This document shows, one piece after another, positions 25,873-33,208 of a stretch of DNA of 64,000 nt. The first letter of the stretch is position 1, and every line of letters begins with the position of its first letter. The notes beneath the pieces were generated by a model, which made no database searches, had not been told where the DNA came from, and worked only from the letters and a program-made list of their open reading frames with translations. The position numbers and the translations under genes are program-made. The stretch is from Actinomadura latina NBRC 106108. GTDB taxonomy: Bacteria > Actinomycetota > Actinomycetes > Streptosporangiales > Streptosporangiaceae. The stretch spans positions 1 to 64,000 of the forward strand of contig NZ_BCQS01000028.1 of the NCBI RefSeq assembly GCF_001552195.1, given 5' to 3'.

Positions 25873-26985
25873 TCAGCCGGCGTAGTCGGGGGCCCCTGCG
25901 GGCACGGTAAATCGGAACTCGGCGCCGCCGCCGGGCGCCCGCCGCACAGTGATCACGCCGCCGTGCGCCTCGACCAGGCCTTTGACGATGTAGAGCCCGA
26001 GGCCGGTGCCGCCGCGGCGGTTGCCGCCGGGGCCGCGCCAGAACTGCCGGAAGACGCGCTGGGCGGCCTCGGGCGGGATGCCCTCGCCCTCGTCGCGTAC
26101 CGACACGGCGGCTCCCTCCTTGTGCGCGTCCGGCTCCACCACGATGGTGACAGTGCCCGCGCCGTGCCGCACCGCGTTTTCCACGAGATTGCCGAGGATC
26201 TGGTCCATCTTGTCGGGGTCGAGCCACATCTCCGGCAGCTCGCCGCGCGCCTCGAAGCGGAACCGGTCCGCCGGCTCGCCGGCCGCGACCCGGCCCGCGA
26301 TGATCTTGCGGACCTCGCCGGGGATGTCGACGACCTGGCGGCGCATCTCCAGCCGGCCCGCCTCGATGCGGGACACGTCCAGCAGCTCGGTGATCAGCCG
26401 GGTGACCCGGTCGGCGTCGGCGTTGACGGTCTCCAGCATCACCCGCTTCTGGTCGTCGTTGAAGCGGTGCCACTTGGCGAGCAGGGTCGCGGTGAACCCC
26501 TTCACGCTGGTGAGCGGGGAGCGCAGCTCGTGCGCCACGGTGGAGACGAGGTCGGCGCGGTCGCGCTCCTGGCGGGCGCGGTGGACGGCGTCGCGCAGGC
26601 TCACCGTGAACCGTTCCACCCGGCCCCGCGCGTCCCGCCGGTAGGCGGCCGTCACCAGCACCTCGGTGCCGCCGGGCAGGAACAGCACGCGCTCGGGGTG
26701 CCGGGTGCGGGTGCGGAGGCCGTCGTAGGGGGCGAGGCACTTCCACCAGTCGCGCCCCTCGGCGTCGTGCAGCGGGAGGACGTCGCGGAAGTCGCGGCCG
26801 ACGGCGGACTCGGCGGCGATCCCGGTGATCCGCGCGGCGGCGGCGTTGAACACCGCCACGCGGGCGTCCCGGCCGGCGACCATCAGCCCGTCGGGCAGGT
26901 CGTCGGCGGCGTCCCACTCGGCGGCCGGCCCGGACCCCTGCTCGGGTACGCGCGCGGCCACGGAAGGGGACTCCTCTCCGCCCAC
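25873..26985 (-). CDS. soluble PAS-containing sensor histidine kinase
   Basis: A 370-residue cytoplasmic kinase without membrane segments. A PAS domain covers about residues 25-130 (GLMVAGRDARVAVFNAAAARITG). HisKA with the phospho-acceptor in VAHELRSPLTSVK (near 155) and HATPase_c with N-box ENAVRHG (near 255), G1 DEGEGIP and G2 GTGLGLYIVKGLVEAHGG follow. No response regulator is encoded nearby, so it is an orphan kinase. I recall a kinase gene at the same place between pheS and infC in streptomycetes, so the position looks conserved. The signal sensed by the PAS domain is unknown. Confidence 0.92.
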   Translation of the reverse strand: MGGEESPSVAARVPEQGSGPAAEWDAADDLPDGLMVAGRDARVAVFNAAAARITGIAAESAVGRDFRDVLPLHDAEGRDWWKCLAPYDGLRTRTRHPERVLFLPGGTEVLVTAAYRRDARGRVERFTVSLRDAVHRARQERDRADLVSTVAHELRSPLTSVKGFTATLLAKWHRFNDDQKRVMLETVNADADRVTRLITELLDVSRIEAGRLEMRRQVVDIPGEVRKIIAGRVAAGEPADRFRFEARGELPEMWLDPDKMDQILGNLVENAVRHGAGTVTIVVEPDAHKEGAAVSVRDEGEGIPPEAAQRVFRQFWRGPGGNRRGGTGLGLYIVKGLVEAHGGVITVRRAPGGGAEFRFTVPAGAPDYAG

Positions 26986-27152
26986 AGCGGCCTCCAGAAC
27001 ACCGATGAGAACGCGGCCTGTCGAAAAGAGACTCTAGCCGGAGTCGGCCGCCTTGCGGGACCCGGAAACCGCCCGGCGGCAAGGCATCTGTAGCCTTCCG
27101 GGCCGGGTGCCGCACCTCCGGAGGCCGTCCGCGCCGACGCGGACGGCCGGGC

Positions 27153-27683
27153 TCACCGGGACGCGGCCGGCGGGCCCGGCGCGGCCCACACGTCGTCCAC
27201 GGCGGCGTGGACGGCGAACAGCCGGTGCAGCCCGGTGATGCGCAGCAGCCGCAGCTGGGCGGGCCGGACCCCGGCGAGGACGATCTCGCCGCCGTCCGCC
27301 GCGATCTGGTTGTGCGCGGCGACCAGCGCGCCGAGCCCGGCCGCGTCGCAGAACGGGACGGCGGTGAAGTCGGCCACCAGCCGGCGCGGCCCCGCCCCGG
27401 CCGGCCGGCCGTGCAGCTCGACGAGCCGGTCGCGCAGCGCGCCGGCCGTGCGCAGGTCGATCTCCCCGGCCACCTCGACGACGGCCGTGTCGCCCCGGAC
27501 TCCGGCGACCTCGATCCGCAGTCCGCCGGCGGCCCGCGCGGCGGCGGCCGCCGAGACGTCCGGGGCCGCGGGCATCGTGCTCCCGCCCGCCCGGCACCGC
27601 ACCTCCGGCACGCGCCGGACCGCCCGGCGGGCCGGCCTGGTCTCCTCGGTCATCACGTCTCGCCCCCACTCTGTCGGCGTCAT
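27153..27683 (-). CDS. STAS-domain protein (anti-sigma factor antagonist-like)
   Basis: About 176 residues, with a C-terminal STAS domain (about residues 65-160) containing VVEVAGEIDLRTAGALRDRL and the loop LVADFTAVPFCDAAGLGAL. At the usual phosphorylation site, D-(S/T)-(A/S)-G-L, this protein reads C-D-A-A-G-L. The serine or threonine phosphorylated in SpoIIAA/RsbV is therefore replaced by alanine, so control by an anti-sigma kinase is doubtful. Starts at 27683 (AGGGG upstream) or 27653 are both possible. No partner kinase lies in the window. Confidence 0.83.
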   Translation of the reverse strand: MTPTEWGRDVMTEETRPARRAVRRVPEVRCRAGGSTMPAAPDVSAAAAARAAGGLRIEVAGVRGDTAVVEVAGEIDLRTAGALRDRLVELHGRPAGAGPRRLVADFTAVPFCDAAGLGALVAAHNQIAADGGEIVLAGVRPAQLRLLRITGLHRLFAVHAAVDDVWAAPGPPAASR

Positions 27684-27912
27684 GCCGCCCCTGGTCAACG
27701 CATTGATCAACACGGTAGGCGCCGGGCGGGCGGAGGTTGATCCCCCGCCGGTCCCTGATCCGGCTCCTACCTGCGGATGACCCGCACGCGGCGGCAGGCC
27801 CCCTGCCCTCCGCCCGTGCACGGCCCATCCTCCCAGCTCGGCAGTCGGCGATCGGCACGCCGGGCGACCGAATGCGGCCAGCCGATCACGGAATGCAGTG
27901 AACCATCGCGGC

Positions 27913-27937
27913 CTTCCCGGCGTTCAGCGCCGGGAAG
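27913..27937 (-). terminator. terminator of the infC-rpmI-rplT-methyltransferase unit
   Basis: A perfect 10-bp stem (CTTCCCGGCG 27913-27922, CGCCGGGAAG 27928-27937) with a 5-nt loop lies 26 nt after the methyltransferase stop. This is the best terminator for the translation-gene transcript. Confidence 0.75.
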
Positions 27938-27962
27938 ATCACCAGTGTCACACGCCGCGCGG

Positions 27963-28793
27963 TCACGCGCCGCGCGGCGGGCCGGTGCGCTGCGCGCGCG
28001 CCGAGGCGTACAGGCATACGGCCGCGGCCGTCGCCAGGTTCAGGCTCTCGGCGCTGCCGTAGATCGGCACGCGCACGACCTCGTCCACGTGCCGGAGTAT
28101 CTCGCCCGGAAGCCCCCACGCCTCGTTCCCGAACACCCAGGCGGTGGGGCGCGCGAGCAGCCCCTGGTCGATCGCCTCGTCCAGGGTGCGGTCCCCCCCG
28201 CCGTCGGCGGCGAGCACGGTCAGGCCCGCGCCCTTCAGCTCGGGGACCAGCGTGTCGAACCGCGGGCCGGTGACGACCGGCAGGTGGAACAGGCTGCCCG
28301 CCGAGGCCCGCACGCACTTGCCGTTGTAGGGGTCGACGGACGCGTCGGTGAACACGACCGTCTCCGAGCCGGCGGCGTCGGCGGTGCGCAGCACGGTGCC
28401 CGCGTTTCCGGGGTCGCGGACGTGCGCGAGGACGGTCACCAGCCGGGGGCCGTCCTCCAGCGCCTTGGCGAGCGGGACGTCGACGAACCCGCAGACCGCG
28501 AGCAGCCCCTGCGGGGTGACGGTCTGGGCCAGCTCGGCCATGACCTCGCCGCTGACCCGCAGCACCGGCGCGCCGGCCTGCTCGGCGGCGAGCACCAACT
28601 CGGGGTGGCGGGCCTCCGCCTCGGCGGTGGTGAACAGCTCGGCGAGCCCGCCCGGGATCCGCAGCGCCTCCCGCACCGCCTGCGGCCCCTCGGCGAGGAA
28701 CCGGTTCTCGCGGCGCCGGAACGCGCGTTTGGCGAGCCGCCGAGCGGCCTTCACCCGCGGTGATCGGAGAGAGGTCAGCTCGCGGCCCGCCAT
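27963..28793 (-). CDS. TrmH/SpoU-family RNA 2'-O-ribose methyltransferase
   Basis: A 276-residue SPOUT methyltransferase. An N-terminal substrate-binding domain (about residues 10-100, FLAEGPQAVREAL) is followed by the knotted catalytic domain with all three motifs: VRDPGNAGTVLRTADA (near 125), VFGNEAWGL (near 220) and VPIYGSAESLNLATAAAVCLY (near 245). The target, rRNA or tRNA, cannot be told from sequence alone. It lies 34 nt behind rplT and probably belongs to the same transcript, a conserved arrangement in actinobacteria. Confidence 0.94.
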   Translation of the reverse strand: MAGRELTSLRSPRVKAARRLAKRAFRRRENRFLAEGPQAVREALRIPGGLAELFTTAEAEARHPELVLAAEQAGAPVLRVSGEVMAELAQTVTPQGLLAVCGFVDVPLAKALEDGPRLVTVLAHVRDPGNAGTVLRTADAAGSETVVFTDASVDPYNGKCVRASAGSLFHLPVVTGPRFDTLVPELKGAGLTVLAADGGGDRTLDEAIDQGLLARPTAWVFGNEAWGLPGEILRHVDEVVRVPIYGSAESLNLATAAAVCLYASARAQRTGPPRGA

Positions 28794-28827
28794 GTCGCTG
28801 TGATCGCCCGTCTGCCGGTCGCCCGGC

Positions 28828-29205
28828 TCAGGCCGCCTCCGTACCCTCGGCCGGGAGCGCGTCCTTGGCGACCTGGACGAGCGCGGCGAACGCCGCGGCG
28901 TCGTTGACGGCCAGCTCGGCGAGCATGCGGCGGTCGACTTCGACCTCCGCGGCCTTCAGGCCCTGGATGAACCGGTTGTAGGTGATGCCGTTGGCGCGGG
29001 CCGCGGCGTTGATCCGCTGGATCCACAGCCGGCGGAACTGGCCCTTGCGGTCCTTGCGGTCCCGGAAGGCGTAGGTCATCGAGTGGAGCTGCTGCTCCTT
29101 GGCCTTGCGGTACAGGCGCGAACGCTGACCGCGGTAGCCGCTCGACCGCTCCAGGACGACCCGACGCTTCTTGGCGGCGTTGACGCCCCGCTTCACGCGT
29201 GCCAC
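28828..29205 (-). CDS. rplT: 50S ribosomal protein L20
   Basis: A 125-residue primary 23S rRNA-binding protein needed early in 50S assembly. The strongly basic N-terminal arm (ARVKRGVNAAKKRRVVLERS) and globular C-terminal half are typical. I place the start at GTG 29205, with GGAG 8 nt upstream, giving (M)ARVKRG as in all L20 proteins; the upstream ATG would add three residues. Third gene of infC-rpmI-rplT. L20 is a known autogenous regulator of this operon in other bacteria. Confidence 0.97.
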   Translation of the reverse strand: MARVKRGVNAAKKRRVVLERSSGYRGQRSRLYRKAKEQQLHSMTYAFRDRKDRKGQFRRLWIQRINAAARANGITYNRFIQGLKAAEVEVDRRMLAELAVNDAAAFAALVQVAKDALPAEGTEAA

Positions 29206-29275
29206 GTGTTGCACTCCTTCGTGGGGGCCGGGGCCATGCGGGCCTCGGCCGGTCGCTGATGTTCTTGGTCGAGTG

Positions 29276-29470
29276 CTACTTGCGCAGCAGCTTCTTGATG
29301 TTCTTGGCGTCGGCGTCGGCCACCACGGCCGGGCCGGACAGCCGGCGCGTCCGCTTGGTCGGCTTGTGCTCGAGCAGGTGGTTCTTGTTGGCGCGGCGGC
29401 GCATCACCTTGCCGGAGCCGGTCAGCTTGAAGCGCTTCTTGGCACCACTGTGGGTCTTCGTCTTCGGCAT
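29276..29470 (-). CDS. rpmI: 50S ribosomal protein L35
   Basis: A 64-residue very basic ribosomal protein beginning MPKTKTHSGAKKRFK and ending KNIKKLLRK, full length for the family. ATG 29470 follows a GGAG site at the long end of normal spacing. It lies between infC and rplT in the usual order. Confidence 0.97.
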   Translation of the reverse strand: MPKTKTHSGAKKRFKLTGSGKVMRRRANKNHLLEHKPTKRTRRLSGPAVVADADAKNIKKLLRK

Positions 29471-29651
29471 GGTCGCCGTCGTCTCCCTCTTCCCGGCCCC
29501 CGTGCGTGCCGCACGGGGGCGCGCCTGATCGGCGCACCGCACGGAGTTCCGTGGACGCGCCCGGCCAGGCATCAATGTACGTGCGCCGCGACCTCGCTCA
29601 GCCGCGAGGTCGCGGTGTCGGGACCGCCGCGAGGCCGTCCCGGAGCGGCCG

Positions 29652-30200
29652 TCAGGCGGTGGTCTCGGCCTCCTGCCCGCGGGCCGTCTTCTTCTTGTGC
29701 GGACCGAGCACCATGATCATGTTCCGGCCGTCCTGCTTGGGCCGCGACTCGACGAAGCCGAGGTCCTCGACGTCGTCGGCGAGCCGCTGCAGCAGCCTGT
29801 ACCCGAGCTCGGGGCGGGACTGCTCACGACCACGGAACATGATCGTGACCTTCACCTTGTCCCCGGCCTTCAGGAACCGCACCACGTGACCCTTCTTGGT
29901 CTCGTAGTCGTGCGGGTCGATCTTCGGGCGGAGCTTGATCTCCTTGATGACCGTGTGCGCCTGGTTCTTCCGCGCTTCACGCGCCTTCATCGCGGACTCG
30001 TACTTGAACTTGCCGTAGTCCATGAGCTTCGCGACGGGCGGACGCGCGGTGGGCGCCACCTCGACGAGGTCGAGGTCCGACTCACGCGCGAGTTCGAGGG
30101 CCTTGGCGATGGGCACGATGCCCACCTGTTCGCCGTTCGGACCGACGAGCCGGACCTCTGGCACGCGAATGCGGTCGTTGATACGCGGTTCGGCGCTGAT
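29652..30200 (-). CDS. infC: translation initiation factor IF-3
   Basis: Prevents premature subunit joining and proofreads the start codon. The C-terminal domain carries MFRGREQSRPELGYRLLQRLA. The N-terminal IF-3 sequence ISAEPRINDRIRVPEVRLVG is encoded only if translation begins at ATC 30200, four bases after a perfect AGGAGG (30205-30210); that form has 182 residues. The nearest standard codon, GTG 30164, would remove 12 conserved residues. Non-AUG starts allow IF-3 to repress its own synthesis in E. coli (AUU). A terminator-like hairpin lies in the leader about 60 nt upstream. Confidence 0.95.
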   Translation of the reverse strand: MSAEPRINDRIRVPEVRLVGPNGEQVGIVPIAKALELARESDLDLVEVAPTARPPVAKLMDYGKFKYESAMKAREARKNQAHTVIKEIKLRPKIDPHDYETKKGHVVRFLKAGDKVKVTIMFRGREQSRPELGYRLLQRLADDVEDLGFVESRPKQDGRNMIMVLGPHKKKTARGQEAETTA

Positions 30201-30260
30201 GGGACCTCCTTGGGGCCGTTCTCAAGTTCGTTGGACCGGTCGTACCCCGAGGCTTCCACG

Positions 30261-30291
30261 AGAAAAGCCCCGCACGACTCACGCACGGGGC
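30261..30291 (-). terminator. attenuator-like terminator in the infC leader
   Basis: A 9-bp stem including GU pairs (30267-30275 and 30283-30291), with a 7-nt loop, is followed on the minus strand by TTTTCT (30261-30266), a real U-tract and rare in this genome. It lies about 60 nt before the infC start, so leader transcripts could stop here. L20- or IF3-controlled attenuation of this operon is known in other bacteria. Confidence 0.6.
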
Positions 30292-30411
30292 CACCTTCGG
30301 TCTCCCTGGACGGACGAACCGCCCGGGGACGACGGCGGGACGGGCGCGCAACGCCCGTTCGCCGGACCGAGAACCCACCGGCCTGGGTCCGGGCGTCCCC
30401 AGATCGACACC

Positions 30412-30541
30412 GCGGGCTCCGGCGAGCCGCCCTGATGGGCGGCGTGCACGGTCCGCGGCCTCGGGTCTGGGTGACCCGGATGAAACTGCGGGCTTCGGCG
30501 TAGCCGCCCTGGTGGGCGGTCAGCACGGTCCGCGGCCTCGG
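30412..30541. repeat. two direct copies of a 53-54-nt hairpin-bearing repeat
   Basis: Copy 1 (30412-30464) and copy 2 (30488-30541) are nearly identical, and both end in CACGGTCCGCGGCCTCGG. Each contains a small hairpin, GCCGCCC-loop-GGGCGGY. They lie upstream of infC in its probable leader or promoter region. Apart from these, the gene-free stretch 30201-30945 shows the attenuator hairpin and a G-rich tandem repeat, and no convincing ORF. Confidence 0.7.
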
Positions 30542-30800
30542 CCGGTCAGGTGGGAGGTGGCCTCCGCTTGAGCGCCCGGAGCACGCCATCACCAGGATCG
30601 CGCGCACAGGGCCGGTCGGCCACCCAGACTACCACCTGGCGAGCGTCGGCGCGCCATAGCGACAACCGTCCGGTGACGTGGGCGTGAGCCGGTGCCTTGG
30701 TGAGGTACGCCACCCTCCACAACGGGTCCGGGCGCTCGGTCATTCCCCGTCCCCGCGCCTTGCGGAGCGCCGCCGGGCGGCGGGGACGCGGCGCCGGCGG

Positions 30801-30834
30801 GGCGCGGTCGGGGGCGGGGCGCGGTCGGGGGCGG
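30801..30834 (+). repeat. perfect 17-bp G-rich tandem repeat
   Basis: The unit GGCGCGGTCGGGGGCGG occurs twice head to tail (30801-30817 and 30818-30834), upstream of the NUDIX gene. The G-runs could form a quadruplex on the plus strand; no function is evident. Confidence 0.6.
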
Positions 30835-30945
30835 AAAGGTGAGGGTGTTGTGGCCGGGCGGGCGTCTCGGCGCGCGGGGCGGGCGGTTGTTACGGTGGAG
30901 CGGAGACGGCCCGGTGGGGCCGGCACCAGGGAGGTTGTTCCCGCG

Positions 30946-31437
30946 ATGCCCTCGGTCGAGGCCGGCGGAGCCGGCCCCCTCACCGCCTTGTCGCCGATCG
31001 CGCTGCAGTTCGCGCAGAAGGCGTTCATCGAGTCCGCCGGACGGCTGCTGCTGGTCCGCAAGTCCGCGTCCGACCCGTTCCACCCGGGCCGCTGGGAGGT
31101 GCCCGGCGGGCGGCTGGAGGTCGACGCCGACCTCGACCTCGACGACCACATCCGCCGGGAGGTCTGGGAGGAGGTCGGCCTCAAGATCGATCCGGGGCCG
31201 CCGTTCCATCTCTGGCAGTGGTACATGCCCGATCGCGGGCCCCGCGGCGGCCAGGTGCGCGTCGTCGCGGCGGCGCGCCGCTGCCGGCCGGTGACGCTCG
31301 ACACGACCCTCGGCAACCAGGACACCGGCGACCATCTGGACGGGTGCGCCTGGGTGCCGCTGGACGAGATCGGCGGATACGACCTCATCCCGAGCCTGCG
31401 CCCGGTGATGCGGGCCTTCCTGCTCCCGCCGAGCTGA
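30946..31437 (+). CDS. NUDIX hydrolase
   Basis: A 163-residue NUDIX-fold protein; the family cleaves nucleoside diphosphates linked to another moiety. The Nudix helix is recognisable at REVWEEVGL (near residue 80) after the GGRLEV strand. The spacing between the conserved glycine and REV is two residues longer than the classic GX5EX7REUXEEXGU box, so the substrate may be atypical. ATG 30946 follows GGGAGG 11 nt upstream; longer in-frame readings lack conserved sequence. It lies 9 nt before the PfkB-like gene and is surely co-transcribed with it. Confidence 0.87.
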   Translation: MPSVEAGGAGPLTALSPIALQFAQKAFIESAGRLLLVRKSASDPFHPGRWEVPGGRLEVDADLDLDDHIRREVWEEVGLKIDPGPPFHLWQWYMPDRGPRGGQVRVVAAARRCRPVTLDTTLGNQDTGDHLDGCAWVPLDEIGGYDLIPSLRPVMRAFLLPPS

Positions 31438-31446
31438 CCGCCGCCG

Positions 31447-32385
31447 ATGGCCCCGTCCCGATCCCCCGTGGAGTGGCCGGGGCTCGACGGCGCGACCGAG
31501 CGCCGGTTCACGATGTTCGTCGTCGGCGACGCCGGGATCGAGGTCCGCGCGTCGCTGCCCGATGTCCGGTTCGCCGAGCTCGGCGCCGACCGGCTCTCCT
31601 ACGCCCCCGCGCGGGCCGTGGTCGCGGGGACGGCGGTGAACCTGGCCCGGTGCGCGGCCCGCCGCTTCCGGCGCGTGGGGGTGCTGGCGAAGATCGGGGA
31701 CGACGACTACACGCCGGTGATCCGCCGGGAACTGCGCCGGATCGGCGCGGACGACCACCTGCACGTCGAGGCGGGCGTGCCGAACGGCGTGTCGGTGATG
31801 CTGCGCGACCGCCCGTGCGGCGGCGGTCCCGGCGTCCGGCTGCTGGTCGTCCACGACGAGCCGCCGGGACGCCGGCTCACGGCGGCGGAGGTCGCCGCGG
31901 AGTCGGCCGCGATCGCGGCCGCGGACGTCCTGGTCGCCGACGGGTACTCGGTGCTGTCCCCGGTCTCGCGGGCGGCGCTGGAGGAGGCGGCGCGCATCGC
32001 GGGCGCGGCGGGGACGCGGGTCGCGTTCGACCTCGTCCCGCACGACATCGACGCGCGGCTCCCGGCGTCCGACGTGCTGCCCCTGCTGGCCCGCGCGGGC
32101 CTCGTGTTCTCCGAGGCGCCCACGGTGGCGCGCCTCCTCGGGCGCCCTGCACCGGCCGGCGGGGACGAGGTGCGGGCCATGCTGCCGGTGCTGGACCGTG
32201 CGGTGCCGGGACGTCCGCTGTGGCTGCTGCGGTTCGGCCCGACGTCGCTGGAGCGGGTGCTCGCCTACCAGCGCGGACGGCCGCTGATGGAGTACCCCAC
32301 CGGCTACGGCGGCGATGTCCGGCGCGCCGGGTTCGGGGACCGGCTGGCCTCGTGCGAGCTCTACTGGTGGCTGTCGGACGGCTGA
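31447..32385 (+). CDS. PfkB/ribokinase-like sugar or nucleoside kinase homologue
   Basis: A 312-residue PfkB-fold protein. The first signature, with GTAVNLARCAARRFRRVGVLAKIGDDDY (split around residue 70), is clear. The second signature, DTxGAGD in active kinases, is replaced by DVRRAGFGDRLAS near the C-terminus. Only about 14 residues follow it, so the usual C-terminal helices are missing. The anion hole and catalytic aspartate may persist as FGD, but activity is uncertain. It is paired with the NUDIX gene, and its 3' end overlaps the convergent HIT-like gene by 25 nt. Confidence 0.8.
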   Translation: MAPSRSPVEWPGLDGATERRFTMFVVGDAGIEVRASLPDVRFAELGADRLSYAPARAVVAGTAVNLARCAARRFRRVGVLAKIGDDDYTPVIRRELRRIGADDHLHVEAGVPNGVSVMLRDRPCGGGPGVRLLVVHDEPPGRRLTAAEVAAESAAIAAADVLVADGYSVLSPVSRAALEEAARIAGAAGTRVAFDLVPHDIDARLPASDVLPLLARAGLVFSEAPTVARLLGRPAPAGGDEVRAMLPVLDRAVPGRPLWLLRFGPTSLERVLAYQRGRPLMEYPTGYGGDVRRAGFGDRLASCELYWWLSDG

Positions 32386-33149
32386 TCCCCGGGCGGGAGG
32401 GCGTCCTGTGCGGCGCGCAGCGCGGTGAGCGTGCGCAGGAACCGCAGCCGGCTGCCGGGCAGCCCGAACGTCTCCTGCCAGCGCCACACCCCGTCCGGTC
32501 CGGCGGCCGTCACGGCCCAGCGCAGGAACTGGCTCCTGACGCCGTCCCCCGGGTGGACGGTCATGACCTCGTTCTCCTCGATCAGGAGGTAGGAGCGGCC
32601 TGCGCGGAAGTAGGCGCGCAGAGCGGCACGGCCGGCGGGCGAGCCGGGACTGCCCCGCTCCTCCACCACCGCGCGGACGCCCGGTGTGCCGGGCAGCAGG
32701 TGCCAGTGCGCGTGGTCGATGCACGCGCCGCCGCCCTGCGGAGTCGCCGGGCCGTGCTCGAACAGCAGCAGCTCACCGCTCCCGTAGGCGGCGCGGTAGA
32801 GGCGGGCGACGCGGTCTCGCCACCACAGCGCCCGGCCCCACATGCTCCGCCCGAACTCTCCCGCGCACTGGTAGTGGTCGCGGGTCACCAGCAGGACGTG
32901 GCCCTCGGCGAGCGGCGCCACGTCCGGCATCAGGAGGAAGTCGCGGTCGCGGGCGATCACGCCGGACTCGCCGGGAAGGCCGGCCATGCCGTTGAACCGG
33001 AAGCGCAGGGGCGGGCACAGGACGCAGTCGTGATCGGGCCCGTTCCACGCCGTCGGCTCGGCCAATCCTCCTCCAGCACCACGGAACGGGACCGCTCTCC
33101 TTCCAGCCTGCCCGGCCCCGGCGGGCCCTACGGCCGCGGATACACACAT
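32361..33149 (-). CDS. HIT-like nucleotide-binding protein
   Basis: About 262 residues. The histidine triad is visible as CIDHAHWHLLP (H-A-H-W-H, near residue 150), the catalytic centre of HIT hydrolases and transferases acting on nucleotide phosphates. A CVLCPPLRF pair of cysteines near residue 47 recalls the zinc-binding part of HIT/GalT-like proteins. The C-terminal 90 residues are unassigned. The start is uncertain: ATG 33149 or a later codon. It is divergent from the toroid gene and convergent with the PfkB-like gene. Confidence 0.75.
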   Translation of the reverse strand: MCVSAAVGPAGAGQAGRRAVPFRGAGGGLAEPTAWNGPDHDCVLCPPLRFRFNGMAGLPGESGVIARDRDFLLMPDVAPLAEGHVLLVTRDHYQCAGEFGRSMWGRALWWRDRVARLYRAAYGSGELLLFEHGPATPQGGGACIDHAHWHLLPGTPGVRAVVEERGSPGSPAGRAALRAYFRAGRSYLLIEENEVMTVHPGDGVRSQFLRWAVTAAGPDGVWRWQETFGLPGSRLRFLRTLTALRAAQDALPPGDQPSDSHQ

Positions 33150-33208
33150 GGAACCCGCGGGGTACAAAGCGTGGCCCGGCGGGAACACAAGGGAGAGAAG
33201 GCGAAACC

